Position numbers and translations under genes: made by a program. From positions 186,001-250,000 of the forward strand of contig CAZWBA010000001.1 in assembly GCA_964631955.1 (NCBI GenBank): a stretch of 64,000 bases of DNA. Reading direction: 5' to 3'. The notes under the pieces were generated by a model, which saw only the letters and a program-made list of their open reading frames with translations, made no database searches and had not been told where the DNA came from. The stretch comes from CAMLJR01 sp964631955 (GTDB lineage: Bacteria > Pseudomonadota > Gammaproteobacteria > Pseudomonadales > CAMLJR01). This document shows, in pieces, positions 51,902 through 61,360 of the stretch; positions within the stretch are counted from its first letter, which is position 1, and every line of letters starts with the position of its first letter.

Positions 51902-52245
51902 TTACCGTTCTCCTCGACGCCCGTTCCCTCATCGAACGATCGCCGCCCTCTTTAATTCAGCTCGCTTCTTTTCTCCAATAGCCCGTCTCCGATAGTCATC
52001 AGGACTGCAGATGGCTGAGCTTCGACTTCGTGACTATACTGCAAGCCCACAAAAGCTGTCGATCGACCTCCGACCGACGCAATTTATACAACATAAGAAG
52101 CATGCCGATGCGAAGAAACGCTGCGCATGTTGCCGGAATTGATCGCTGATGCGCATTCAGATGACGCGACCACGCGACTGACAGCATCCGATCGCCGGAA
52201 TGCATTTTTTATTGTTCGATATGTGTTTGACCACTGGGATATTTC
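51902..52245. other. Divergent intergenic region between MinD-like and HDOD-kinase genes
   Basis: This 344-base gap contains no convincing gene. On the plus strand TATACT (52035-52040) has TGGCTG at a 17-base spacing (52012-52017), a possible sigma-70 promoter for the kinase gene about 200 bases upstream of its start. Near 51912-51918 the minus strand holds the GAGGAG ribosome-binding site of the MinD-like gene. A short ORF at 51999-52205 (minus) has no family features. Confidence 0.4.
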
Positions 52246-54330
52246 ATGGGACCGGATCGCCGGACGACGCTCGATCGCCTGCCTAGCCTGCCGCAAGTGC
52301 TGACCCGAATACTCGATGCGGTGCAAAGCGACCGCGCCGATTTTCAGCATATTGCAGGCATCGTGCGACAGGACACGGCGATGACCGCGCGCCTGCTGGG
52401 CGTGGCCAATTCGAGCTATTACGGCCGCGCCAAAGCCTGTCAGACGGTGGAGCGCGCACTGCTGTTTCTCGGCACCGAAACGGTTAAAACCATCGTTATC
52501 ACCGCCGCGATAAAACAGTTTTTCAATCGCTTCAATCCGCACCATCAGCCTTTCGTAAAGGAGTTCTGGCGACGCTCGCTGGTGGCCGCGAATTTCGCGC
52601 ACATCCTCGCCAATCTGACCAGCTACAACGCACCGGAAGAGGCGTATTTATCTGCATTATTGATGGATGTCGGCCAGCTGATTCTGCTCAATCAGTACGA
52701 TCGCCAGTACATCGATATCTGGTCCGCCGCTGTCGATGACAACGCATTGATCGCCGCCGAGCGCGAACATTTTCAGCGCGCGCATCAGGAAATCGCCGCC
52801 GATATGATCGACGCATGGCAGCTCGGCGGATTCATGGGTGATGCCGTGCGTTTTCATCAGGAAGCGAGCGCACAGATTCTGGATGCGCACCACCTGGTAA
52901 AAATCATCAACCTTTCGAGTTTGCTGAGCGCGCCCGGCCCCATCAGCGACGAAGCCATCACTCAAGCCGATCAATTATTCGGTTTGAACGAGGCGCTGAC
53001 ACGCGAACTTTATTCACGCATCGCCGAAGATGTTGAACGCCTGGCCGGCGGACTGAATATCGACATCGGCCACATCAACGCCAGTGTCGACGATGCATTG
53101 ACGCAGCAGCAACTCGGCGAACGTCTCGGCCAGCTCAGCCAGCTCGGACAAATGAACAGCGAATTGTGGCGCAGCCAGACTCGCGCCGCGCTCGAACAGG
53201 CGATTCGTCGCATCGTATTCATGACACTGAATATCGAGCATTGCCTGCTGTTTGTGCTCGATCCGCATCGATCGATACTGGCCGCGCATGTCGGCGTGAG
53301 TGATATCGATACCCAATCCGGCGCGCCCGATTTCACGCTGCCATTGCTGCCCGATCGCAGCCTGGTCAGCGATGCGGTGCTGCAGATGGAATCGCAGCGC
53401 AGCACGATCGAAAACAGAGACACGCTCGCCGTGGTCGATAAACAATTGCTCAAACACTGCAATGCAGACACATTATTGTGCGTACCATTGATTCATGAAG
53501 GCGCCGCAGTCGGCGCCCTGGTGCTGGGATTACAGCGCAACGGCGACGATCCGCAAATCAATAAGACGATGTTGCTCGCCGGGCTCTGCTGCGAAATCGC
53601 CGGCGCGGTCTATCGGCACACGCAACAGATGCGCAATGCAGCGCACGCTGAAGGGGCCACCGAATCGATTCAGCAGAAAATCAGCGAGGCCGTGCACGAG
53701 GCCGGCAATCCGCTCAGCATCATTCGCAATTATCTGGAAATGCTGCGCATCAAGCTGGGTGAACAGCATCAGGCGCATGGCGATCTGGAGCTGATCAAAC
53801 AGGAAATCGATCGGGTCGGCACCATTCTGTTGCGCTTGCGCGAACCCGAATCGACCAGCACCGGCAATGGCGATATATCGCTGAATAAACTCGTTGCCGA
53901 TCTCGGTCGTATCTTCGAGCAGTCGTTATGTGCCACTCATCAGATTGCACTCGAACTGCATCTGAGCGATTCGATGCCTCCGATTCGAAGCAACGTCACG
54001 CATTTGCAGCAAATATTGACTAACCTGTTGAAGAACGCAGTGGAGGCGCTTCCTCCCAACGGCCGCATTATTCTGAGTACCGACAGCAGAATAATGGTCA
54101 ATGGCCGGCTTTTTGCTGCCGTAACGATCGCCGATAACGGCCCGGGAATTCCCGAGGCTGTCATGCGGCAATTATTTACACCGGTCACTTCACACAAAGG
54201 GGCCGGCCACTCGGGGCTGGGGCTGAGTATCACCAAAAAACTGATGGACGAAATCAGCGGTTCGATTGTGTGCAAGAGCAACAAACACGGCACGCAATTT
54301 CAGTTGTTGATACCGATGGGCAACTGCTGA
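52246..54330 (+). CDS. HDOD-GAF sensor histidine kinase
   Basis: The 694-residue cytoplasmic protein joins three modules. An HDOD domain occupies about 10-205 (RLPSLPQVLTRILDAV, IVRQDTAMTARLLGVANSS, ALLFLGTETVKTIVI, LSALLMDVGQLIL). A GAF-like domain spans about 300-450. A histidine-kinase core has the phospho-acceptor His484 in AVHEAGNPLS, an N-box in LLKNAVEALPPNG, DNGPGIPE and GHSGLGLSITKKLM. All kinase motifs look intact. HDOD with a kinase is an uncommon architecture. The response-regulator gene downstream (236-base gap, with a possible terminator) is the obvious partner. Confidence 0.9.
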   Translation: MGPDRRTTLDRLPSLPQVLTRILDAVQSDRADFQHIAGIVRQDTAMTARLLGVANSSYYGRAKACQTVERALLFLGTETVKTIVITAAIKQFFNRFNPHHQPFVKEFWRRSLVAANFAHILANLTSYNAPEEAYLSALLMDVGQLILLNQYDRQYIDIWSAAVDDNALIAAEREHFQRAHQEIAADMIDAWQLGGFMGDAVRFHQEASAQILDAHHLVKIINLSSLLSAPGPISDEAITQADQLFGLNEALTRELYSRIAEDVERLAGGLNIDIGHINASVDDALTQQQLGERLGQLSQLGQMNSELWRSQTRAALEQAIRRIVFMTLNIEHCLLFVLDPHRSILAAHVGVSDIDTQSGAPDFTLPLLPDRSLVSDAVLQMESQRSTIENRDTLAVVDKQLLKHCNADTLLCVPLIHEGAAVGALVLGLQRNGDDPQINKTMLLAGLCCEIAGAVYRHTQQMRNAAHAEGATESIQQKISEAVHEAGNPLSIIRNYLEMLRIKLGEQHQAHGDLELIKQEIDRVGTILLRLREPESTSTGNGDISLNKLVADLGRIFEQSLCATHQIALELHLSDSMPPIRSNVTHLQQILTNLLKNAVEALPPNGRIILSTDSRIMVNGRLFAAVTIADNGPGIPEAVMRQLFTPVTSHKGAGHSGLGLSITKKLMDEISGSIVCKSNKHGTQFQLLIPMGNC

Positions 54331-54350
54331 TTCCGATGAATGACTGAACG

Positions 54351-54376
54351 CCGGCGGAAATATCGCCGGAGACTTT
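54351..54376 (+). terminator. Weak terminator-like hairpin after the HDOD kinase gene
   Basis: CCGGCG (54351-54356) and CGCCGG (54364-54369) form a perfect six-pair stem followed by AGACTTTTC. The U-tract is short, so termination may be partial. The remainder of the gap to 54566 shows no gene. Confidence 0.4.
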
Positions 54377-54566
54377 TCACAGGACGCAAGGGACGTAAGA
54401 GCACGGAATCTCGTAACAGGAAAAGCTGTAGCTACGGATAAGTAAGTACCAAGGACTGATAAGTTCATAGAACGACAAAACTATCTGTGAACAAAAAATT
54501 AGTACTCATGGATTAACTTAAGACCAACGGCAGCAGTACGAAAGCCAGGCTGAGACCGGCAATACT

Positions 54567-56732
54567 ATGACGAGAATATCCGCTGAACTCCCTGAGATAG
54601 AACAGGGCTCAACGGCCCGCATCCTATTGGCAGACGATGACCGACGTCTGCTCGAAAGCCTGCATGGCCTGTTGCGCCTTTATCACTATGAAGTCGATAT
54701 CGCCGTGGGCGGCCGCGAAGCCATCGAGCTGTTGCAACGCAACCCTTACGATTTATTGCTGCTCGATTTGCGCATGCCCGCTGTCAGCGGCCACGATGTC
54801 ATGCAGTTCATGCTCGAACATCGCATCACCACGATGACCGTCGTGGTGAGCGGCGAAACGTCGATCGACGATATTTCGCGCGCGCTGCGCAACGGCGCCT
54901 ACGATTATCTGAAAAAACCGTACGTTCCCGAAGAACTGCTCGCCACCGTCAATAACGCCATTCGGAAAAAGCGCCTCGAAGATGCGCATTGCGTGATGGA
55001 AAGCCGGCTCAAGCGTTCGGAGAAACTGCACCGCTTCATCGTCAACAATTCGCCCGACATCATTTATATTCTCGACGAAGAAGGCCGCTTCAGTTTTCTC
55101 AATTCAAAGATCGAACACTTGCTCGGCTACGATCGCAACGAGTTGATCGGCCACCCCATCAGCGCGCTCGTCGAAGAAGAAGATATTGAAAAAGCGCGTT
55201 ACTTTTTCGAACACGCGGCGCGCTCGCAGCATTCATCGCGCAGTATCGAAATCGCATTGCGCCCGCGCGAATCCGGGCACAGCAAACGCTATTTCGAACT
55301 CGCGGTATGGCCGGTTTCCGAAGTGGAGGAATTGAACGGCAGCGCCAAGCGCTATCGCATTTACGGCACCGCGCGCGATATCACCGATCGCATGGAAGCC
55401 GAAGCGTTCATAAACTTTCAGGCCTATCACGATCTGCTGACACGCCTGCCGAATCGTTCGCTGTTCAAAGACCGGCTGAGCATGGCGCTGACGCAGGCCG
55501 CGCGCAACAATCAGCGGCTCGCGGTGATGTTCATCGATCTCGATCGCTTCAAGATCATCAACGATTCGCTCGGTCATACCATGGGCGACCGTTTGTTGCA
55601 GGCCGTCAGTCAACGTCTGCTCACCTGCATTCGCAAGGGCGATACGCTGTCACGTTTCGGCGGCGATGAATTTACGCTGCTGTTGCCCGACACGGTGAGC
55701 ACTCAGGCCGCTGTGCAGGTCGCCGAAAAAATTCTCGAAAATATCAAAGAGCCTTTTCGTCTCGGCGATCACGACATTCATATCGGCGCATCGATCGGCA
55801 TCGCGATGTATCCCGAAGGCGGCACCACGCTCGACGGCCTGATAAAAAATGCCGATATCGCGATGTATCGCGTGAAAAATACCGGCAAGGACGGCTACCA
55901 CGTTTTCAGTCACGACATGACGGTGACAGCGACGCAGCGCCTGTTGCTCGAACAGGATATGCGCCGTGCACTCGAACATGGCGAATTCGATATTCATTAC
56001 CAGCCACAGGTCGACGCAAACAACGAGCAGCTTGTCGGCGTCGAGGCACTGGTGCGCTGGAATCACCCATCGCTCGGCAGGCTCGCCCCGGCTGAATTCA
56101 TTCCTGTTGCCGAAGATAGCCGGTTAATCATCGATCTCGACCGGCTGACGCTGAGCCGCGCCTGTCGCGAAATTGCGCATCAGCACCGCCACGGCCACCC
56201 GGAGCTGAAATTGTCGGTGAATCTGTCGCCACTGCTGCTCGAACGCGCCAACTTCGTCGATCACATTCTGGAAATTCTCACGCGCGAACAATTTCCGCCG
56301 CAGCTGCTCGAGCTCGAAATCACCGAAGGGCTGCTGATGAACGACCGCCCCGATGTGATCGAAAAATTGCGCCGTTTAAGTGCGATTGGCGTGCAGATCG
56401 CCATCGATGATTTCGGCACGGGTTATTCGTCGCTGAGTTATCTGCAGAAATTTCCGATCAACACACTGAAGATCGATCGCAGTTTCATTCATGCGATCAG
56501 AACAGCCGAAGAGGAAGCGTGCATCGTGAACGCCATCATTTCGATGGCGCTGGGACTGAAGCTGAACATCATTGCGGAAGGCGTGGAAAATCACGCGCAG
56601 TTACGCTATTTGCAGACGCTGGGCTGTCACGCGGTGCAGGGCTATCTGTTCGGTCAGGCGGCACCGCTGAACGATCTGATCGAGCGGCTGAACAGCGCGG
56701 CGGGAACGCAGCAATATCAACACAGCGCGTGA
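54567..56732 (+). CDS. Response regulator with PAS, GGDEF and EAL domains
   Basis: The 721-residue protein links two-component signalling to cyclic di-GMP. Domains are REC (about 18-130; acidic pocket 23-25, phospho-acceptor Asp67, Lys116), PAS (about 150-280, with HRFIVNNSPDIIYIL), GGDEF (about 285-445, intact GGDEF at 365-369 with an RxxD I-site at 356-359) and EAL (about 455-710, EAL at 493-495, later DDFGTGYSSLSYL and EGVE). Both catalytic domains look intact, so it may be bifunctional, with phosphorylation setting the balance. It follows the HDOD-GAF kinase gene on the same strand. Confidence 0.95.
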   Translation: MTRISAELPEIEQGSTARILLADDDRRLLESLHGLLRLYHYEVDIAVGGREAIELLQRNPYDLLLLDLRMPAVSGHDVMQFMLEHRITTMTVVVSGETSIDDISRALRNGAYDYLKKPYVPEELLATVNNAIRKKRLEDAHCVMESRLKRSEKLHRFIVNNSPDIIYILDEEGRFSFLNSKIEHLLGYDRNELIGHPISALVEEEDIEKARYFFEHAARSQHSSRSIEIALRPRESGHSKRYFELAVWPVSEVEELNGSAKRYRIYGTARDITDRMEAEAFINFQAYHDLLTRLPNRSLFKDRLSMALTQAARNNQRLAVMFIDLDRFKIINDSLGHTMGDRLLQAVSQRLLTCIRKGDTLSRFGGDEFTLLLPDTVSTQAAVQVAEKILENIKEPFRLGDHDIHIGASIGIAMYPEGGTTLDGLIKNADIAMYRVKNTGKDGYHVFSHDMTVTATQRLLLEQDMRRALEHGEFDIHYQPQVDANNEQLVGVEALVRWNHPSLGRLAPAEFIPVAEDSRLIIDLDRLTLSRACREIAHQHRHGHPELKLSVNLSPLLLERANFVDHILEILTREQFPPQLLELEITEGLLMNDRPDVIEKLRRLSAIGVQIAIDDFGTGYSSLSYLQKFPINTLKIDRSFIHAIRTAEEEACIVNAIISMALGLKLNIIAEGVENHAQLRYLQTLGCHAVQGYLFGQAAPLNDLIERLNSAAGTQQYQHSA

Positions 56733-56739
56733 CTGCGAA

Positions 56740-57675
56740 TTATTCCTGCGCGGCCGCGCGCCGGATATCGACATGCACGCCCATATGCGCTTCACCGCGC
56801 GCCTGCGCCAGCTGAATCTGTTTGCGGCGCTCGCGGAAACGCGCTTTCTGATCATCGCTCAACGATTCGCAACAGCGCGGGCACGACACGCCATCCTCGT
56901 AGAGCGGCGACTGTTTATCCGCGGCGTTCACACCCCAGCCGCAGGCGTGACATAACTCGAAACTGCCTTTTTGCAGCGCGTGATCGACGGTGACGCGGTT
57001 GTCGAAAACGAAGCATTCGCCGCGCCACAGACTCTGGCCTGCAGGAACTTCTTCGAGATATTTAAGAATGCCGCCCTTGAGGTGATAGACCTCATCGAAA
57101 CCCTGCTGCAGCATGAACGCCGAAGCTTTTTCGCAGCGAATGCCGCCGGTGCAAAACATCGCGACTTTTCTATGTTTCGCCGGATTGAACTGCTGTGTGT
57201 AATCGGGAAATTCACGGAAGGTTTTCAAATTCGGATTCAATGCATTCGCGAAAGTGCCGAGCTCGACTTCATAATCGTTGCGCGTATCGATCACAAGCAC
57301 TTCGGGATCGCTGATCAACGCGTTCCAGTCGCGCGCTTCCACATACGTGCCCACGACCCGATTGGGATCGATGCCATCGACGCCCATCGTTACGATTTCT
57401 TTTTTCAGTTTCACTTTCATGCGCAGAAACGGTTGCGCATCGTCGAGTGATTCCTTGTGATCGATATCCGTCAAGCGCGGATCGCTTTGCAGATAGGCGA
57501 GCACCGCATCGATACCCTCCCGCGAACCGGCGATGGTGCCGTTGATGCCTTCGTACGCAAGCAGCAACGAGCCCTTGATTCCCGCATCGATACAATGCTG
57601 CAACAGCGGCTCGCGCATGTCGCGATAGTTTTCGAGCGTGACAAATTTATAGAGAGCGGCAACAACGACGGACAT
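56740..57675 (-). CDS. trhO: tRNA uridine-34 hydroxylase TrhO (YceA, rhodanese-like)
   Basis: TrhO hydroxylates uridine 34 of certain tRNAs as the first step to 5-methoxy/carboxymethoxyuridine. The 311-residue protein has the N-terminal acylphosphatase-like UPF0176 domain (YKFVTLENYRDMREPL, YEGINGTIAG), the rhodanese domain with FCTGGIRCEKASAFML bearing the active Cys, and a C-terminal Cys-rich zinc-like region (CHACGWG, CPRCCE). Length and order match E. coli YceA. It converges with the GGDEF-EAL gene, 7 bases away, and follows bolA on the same strand. Confidence 0.94.
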   Translation of the reverse strand: MSVVVAALYKFVTLENYRDMREPLLQHCIDAGIKGSLLLAYEGINGTIAGSREGIDAVLAYLQSDPRLTDIDHKESLDDAQPFLRMKVKLKKEIVTMGVDGIDPNRVVGTYVEARDWNALISDPEVLVIDTRNDYEVELGTFANALNPNLKTFREFPDYTQQFNPAKHRKVAMFCTGGIRCEKASAFMLQQGFDEVYHLKGGILKYLEEVPAGQSLWRGECFVFDNRVTVDHALQKGSFELCHACGWGVNAADKQSPLYEDGVSCPRCCESLSDDQKARFRERRKQIQLAQARGEAHMGVHVDIRRAAAQE

Positions 57676-57750
57676 AAATTACAAACTCAGTACGATAAAA
57701 TCAGTGCAAAAAAATGCAACGAAGAAGAAACCCGATGCGCCTTCAACGCC

Positions 57751-58074
57751 TCAGTGTTTGTCGTGCTTGCTGCCACCCATGCATTGCGGCGAAGCCGGCG
57801 CGTCGCCGTTGCGCTGCTGCCATTCCTGCGCGGTGTAAGTGTGCAGTGCCAGCGCGTGAACCGGCCCCGCCAGTTCGTCGGCGAGCAGACGATAGATCAG
57901 CTGGTGACGGGCGACGGCGCGCTTGCCATCGAATTCGGATGACACCAGCACCAGCTTGAAATGCGTTTCCGAACCGGGCGGCACACTGTGCATATGCGAT
58001 TCGTTGACCACCTCGACATGCGTCAACGGCAATGCCGCCGTCAATTTGCTTTCGATCTGTTGCTGGACGCTCAT
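57751..58074 (-). CDS. bolA: BolA-family protein
   Basis: BolA proteins work with monothiol glutaredoxins in iron-sulfur and redox handling and also affect morphology and biofilm. From the ATG at 58074 the product has 107 residues. The class II KH-like fold carries VEVVNESHMHSVPPGSETHF (His ligands), VSSEFDGKRAVARHQLIY and ALALHTYT. The C-terminal tail adds a Cys-Met-Gly-Gly and His-rich end. A frame open to 58101 is less likely, as GAGG precedes 58074. A perfect -10 (TATAAT, 58115-58110 minus) lies upstream. trhO follows 75 bases on. Confidence 0.9.
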   Translation of the reverse strand: MSVQQQIESKLTAALPLTHVEVVNESHMHSVPPGSETHFKLVLVSSEFDGKRAVARHQLIYRLLADELAGPVHALALHTYTAQEWQQRNGDAPASPQCMGGSKHDKH

Positions 58075-58109
58075 GCCAACCTCGCCTGCAGGCTCTTTCA
58101 CGGGCGGCG

Positions 58110-58115
58110 ATTATA
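58110..58115 (-). promoter_or_regulatory. Promoter -10 element for bolA
   Basis: A perfect TATAAT on the minus strand lies 36 bases upstream of the bolA ATG. The -35 position is weak, which would fit an activated or sigma-S-type promoter, as known for E. coli bolA (inference). Confidence 0.5.
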
Positions 58116-58229
58116 CGCCCCCGCTGCCCGTTTTCATTGCGCAAGATCACCCCGGAAGCTAACGTTAGGCTAATTCACGCCGCACATTTCGAATCGACAC
58201 CCAACCCGCAAGCGAGGGGCAATGGCCTT

Positions 58230-58982
58230 ATGGATGTACCACTTTACGATGTGTATCTGACGGGAAAGCTGGCCGACGATGTCTCTCCCGCACTCGCCGC
58301 CCAGCGGCTGGCCGCGCTGTTCAAATCCACGCCCGAAGCGATGAGCGGACTCCTCACCGGCAAGGCGCAATTGCTCAAACGCGGTGTCGATAAAAATACG
58401 GCAATCAAATACCGCGATACGCTGCAGAAAGCCGGATGCGAAGTCGCTTTCAAGGCACAGACCATTGCCCCCGCCGATGAACCCTCTGTTCCCACAACAT
58501 CATCGGCAGCCTCCCAGCCCGACGCTCCGCACGCACCTGCATCAGCAGCCGCGACGCCGGGCTTGCAACTGGCACCCGCTGGTGGGGATTTACTTCGCGC
58601 CGATGAGCGCAGTACCACGACAGCCGCGGTCATCGCTACCGCGCATTTGAGCGTCGCGCCGATCGGTCCGTTCCCCCATCTGGAGACACCTCCGGTTGCA
58701 GCTCCCGATATCAGTCATTTATCGCTGGCCGCGGCCGACGGTAATTTAGTGCATGAATCCGAGCGGGAAGTTGTGGCGGCAATTGCACCGGATATCAGCG
58801 ATCTGAGTGTTGCCGAAGTCGGCGCGCCGATCGAAACATTAAAAAACTCAGCGCCCGAACTGCATCCCGATATCAGCGGACTGACGCTGACACCGGCGGG
58901 CAGCGATTTGCTCACTGCGGCGGAGCGCGATCACGCGCAACCGGCTCCGCCGCAAACCGATCACATCACCCTCGCGCCTTGA
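58230..58982 (+). CDS. Uncharacterised protein with L7/L12-like N-domain and ~20-residue repeats
   Basis: From the ATG at 58230 the product has 250 residues. Residues 1-76 form a compact domain (VYLTGKLADDVSPALAAQRL, then LLKRGVDKNTAIKYRDTLQK) of a kind seen at the N-terminus of other gammaproteobacterial proteins, reminiscent of a ribosomal L7/L12 C-domain. After a Pro/Ala/Ser linker, residues 111-250 contain five diverged repeats. They show a (PDIS)xLxLxPAGxDLLxxxER pattern, clearest in PDISHLSLAAADGNLVHESE and PDISGLTLTPAGSDLLTAAE, and a truncated sixth ends the protein. No signal peptide or membrane segment. The frame opens earlier (58032) but overlaps bolA. Function unknown. Confidence 0.75.
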   Translation: MDVPLYDVYLTGKLADDVSPALAAQRLAALFKSTPEAMSGLLTGKAQLLKRGVDKNTAIKYRDTLQKAGCEVAFKAQTIAPADEPSVPTTSSAASQPDAPHAPASAAATPGLQLAPAGGDLLRADERSTTTAAVIATAHLSVAPIGPFPHLETPPVAAPDISHLSLAAADGNLVHESEREVVAAIAPDISDLSVAEVGAPIETLKNSAPELHPDISGLTLTPAGSDLLTAAERDHAQPAPPQTDHITLAP

Positions 58983-59010
58983 TCGATACGTTAGACCTGC
59001 ACCAGAAACA

Positions 59011-60381
59011 TCAGGCAGCCGCCGGCAAACGCACAGTCACTTTGAGTCCCGGACGATTGTCGGCGAGCGCAATGCTTCCTCCATGCAGATTCACCACGGC
59101 CTGCACCAGACTCAAACCCAGACCATTGCCGGGCTGCTGGCTGCGGCTCGACTCCACACGATAAAAACGCCGAAATACCTTTTCGCGCTCGGTCGCCGGA
59201 ATACCCGCGCCGGTATCGGCGATTTCCGCCCATATCCCGGCGTTGTCGCCATCCGCGCGCAGACGGATATGGCCGCCCTCGGGCGTGTATTTGATCGCGT
59301 TATCGAGCAGATTGGCGAATGCTTGAAACAGCAGATCGCGATCGCCCGACAGCGGCAGCGTTGCCGCCACGCTCGCCGCGATTGCGATCTGTTTATCGGC
59401 GGCGAGCGGTTCGTACAGCTCGACGACATCTCGCAGAATGACGGTCAAATCGATCGGCTGGAATCCCGACACGCGATTACCCGATTCGATTTGGGCAATG
59501 CGTAGCAATGCATTGAACGTCGCGAGCAGACCGTCGGCCTCTTCGAGCATGGCCTGCACGGTATGCTGCGCCTCGCCCGTCACCGAACCCTGCAGACTCG
59601 CCAGATGATTGCGCAGGCGCGTGAGCGGCGTGCGCAGATCGTGCGCGATATTGTTGGATACCTGCCGCATGCCTTCCATGAGCGACTGCAGACGATCGAG
59701 CATGCGATTGATGGTGAGCGCGAGGCTGTGAAAACCGCCACGCGACTGTTTGACGCTGACACGCTCCGACAAATCGCCCTGCATGATCGATTCGACCGCG
59801 CGATTGATCGATTCGATATTGCGCATGCTGCTGCCGGCGACGAAAGCCCCGCCGATCGCCCCCAGCAGAATGGTGACGAGCATGCTGCGCACCAGCACAT
59901 GAAAGATGACGCGCTCGAATAAAATCACTTCGCTGAAATTGCGCGCCACGACCAGAAAGCGACCGTTATTGAGTTCGTCAGCATGCGTGACCATCAGATG
60001 GTCGGCATCATCGACGCCCTTCACCCATACCTTGTATTCGAGCGATATCCAGGAGTGAAAATCGTCCGCCGGCCAGTGTTCCAGCGTGCCGCTCAGACGT
60101 TTGCGATTCTCATCCGCCAGCAGATAGAAAAAATGCCGCTCCGCACGTCCGCTCTGCGGCTTGGTGAACTCCTTTTCGAGCGCCGCCGTGCCTTCAGTGG
60201 CGTAGATATCGAGTAGCCGGGTCGACTCCTGGCGGATGGTTTCATTGACCGAGCTGTAATAGTTGTACGAATACGACGCCCAGATAAACGCGAGAATGAT
60301 AAATACCGCCAGACTCAGTGCCGCCACGTATCCAAACATGAAACGGAAGGTGAGACTGGCGAAAAGTTTCGTCGGATTCAT
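59011..60381 (-). CDS. Sensor histidine kinase
   Basis: This inner-membrane sensor has about 456 residues. Counted from the GTG at 60387 (two codons before the preferred ATG at 60381), membrane helices at 17-39 and 161-185 flank a periplasmic sensor of about 120 residues. HAMP follows (about 186-240), then HisKA with His249 in NNIAHDLRTPLTRL, and HATPase_c with LLDNAIKYTP, ADTGAGIP and GNGLGLSLVQAV. All catalytic boxes are intact. The response-regulator gene is 24-30 bases upstream on the same strand. The periplasmic domain is not one I recognise, so the signal is unknown. Confidence 0.93.
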   Translation of the reverse strand: MNPTKLFASLTFRFMFGYVAALSLAVFIILAFIWASYSYNYYSSVNETIRQESTRLLDIYATEGTAALEKEFTKPQSGRAERHFFYLLADENRKRLSGTLEHWPADDFHSWISLEYKVWVKGVDDADHLMVTHADELNNGRFLVVARNFSEVILFERVIFHVLVRSMLVTILLGAIGGAFVAGSSMRNIESINRAVESIMQGDLSERVSVKQSRGGFHSLALTINRMLDRLQSLMEGMRQVSNNIAHDLRTPLTRLRNHLASLQGSVTGEAQHTVQAMLEEADGLLATFNALLRIAQIESGNRVSGFQPIDLTVILRDVVELYEPLAADKQIAIAASVAATLPLSGDRDLLFQAFANLLDNAIKYTPEGGHIRLRADGDNAGIWAEIADTGAGIPATEREKVFRRFYRVESSRSQQPGNGLGLSLVQAVVNLHGGSIALADNRPGLKVTVRLPAAA

Positions 60382-60411
60382 AGGCACCGGGGTCGGAAAC
60401 GGATGGGGTGG

Positions 60412-61095
60412 CTACACAATGTCGGGATCCTGCAACAGATACCCGGCACCGCGCACAGTCGTCAGTAACGCCGCGTCGAAATCGCGATCGATTTTCTGCC
60501 GCAGACGGCTGATGTGCACGTCGATCACGTTGGTCTGCGGATCGAAGTGATAGTCCCAGACATTTTCGAGCAGCATCGTGCGCGTCACCACCTGCCCGGC
60601 ATGGCGCATCATGTACTCAAGCAATTTGTATTCGCGTGGCTGCAGGCTCAGAACCTGGCCGCTGCGCGTGACGCGATGCGACAGTAAATCCATCTCCAGA
60701 TCGGCGACCTTGAGCTTTGTCTCGAACGAATTGGCCTGCTGCCGGCGCTGAATCGCTTCGAGCCGCGCGAGCAATTCCGCGAAGGCAAACGGCTTCACCA
60801 GATAATCGTCGCCGCCTGCGCGCAACCCCTTGACGCGATCGTCGACATCGCCGAGCGCGCTGAGAATCAGCACCGGCGTTTTATCGCCGCGACTGCGCAG
60901 ATCCTCGATGATTTCCAGACCGGAAACCCCCGGCAACATGCGGTCGACGATCATCGCATCGAACCCACCCTTGCGGCTCGCGGCCAGCCCCTGATGTCCG
61001 TCGGCAGCGTGTTCGACCTTGTGCTTGCCCTCTCGCAAACCTTTGCCAATGTAATCGGCGACGCCGATGTCATCCTCAATCAACAAGATGTGCAT
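60412..61095 (-). CDS. OmpR-family response regulator
   Basis: The 227-residue protein has a REC domain (about 1-120; acidic residues in IEDD, phospho-acceptor Asp51 in IVDRMLPG, Lys in VKPFAFAELL) and a C-terminal winged-helix DNA-binding domain (about 130-225; LQPREYKLLEYMMRHAGQVV, then VDVHISRLRQKID). It precedes its kinase in one operon. GGAGA lies before the ATG. The upstream region to 61360 holds a GATAAT -10 without a good -35 and a direct repeat typical of OmpR-type binding sites, suggesting autoregulation and control of the divergent exported-protein gene (inference). Confidence 0.95.
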   Translation of the reverse strand: MHILLIEDDIGVADYIGKGLREGKHKVEHAADGHQGLAASRKGGFDAMIVDRMLPGVSGLEIIEDLRSRGDKTPVLILSALGDVDDRVKGLRAGGDDYLVKPFAFAELLARLEAIQRRQQANSFETKLKVADLEMDLLSHRVTRSGQVLSLQPREYKLLEYMMRHAGQVVTRTMLLENVWDYHFDPQTNVIDVHISRLRQKIDRDFDAALLTTVRGAGYLLQDPDIV

Positions 61096-61184
61096 GCGTT
61101 CTCCATTTCATCAGGTTCTCCCGGTACGCGGTCACAGAAATTCCAAGTTGGATTATCACTATTTTTAGCGGTTGCTACATTGCT

Positions 61185-61216
61185 AGTTAGTTACCGACGC
61201 GACGAGTTAGTTACCG
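61185..61216. promoter_or_regulatory. Direct repeat, candidate binding site of the adjacent OmpR-type regulator
   Basis: AGTTAGTTACCG occurs twice without mismatch, at 61185-61196 and 61205-61216, 20 bases apart (about two helical turns). OmpR-family regulators usually bind direct repeats on one DNA face. The site lies in the divergent region between the regulator gene and an exported-protein gene. Confidence 0.5.
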
Positions 61217-61360
61217 TGGATGTTAGCCAGGCGCTGGCTAAAACGACGGGAGCGGTTCTGGTGAAATGCTATACCAAAACCGTCTAACTCAAGCGCAGCA
61301 TCACGACAGGAAATGGATCAAACTGGGTACATGGAGGCAGGATTTCACATCGAGGCGTCT

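Noticed and set aside
51999..52205. 68-codon minus-strand ORF between the MinD-like and HDOD-kinase genes
   Set aside because: No ribosome-binding site, no domain features, and it overlaps the likely kinase promoter region.
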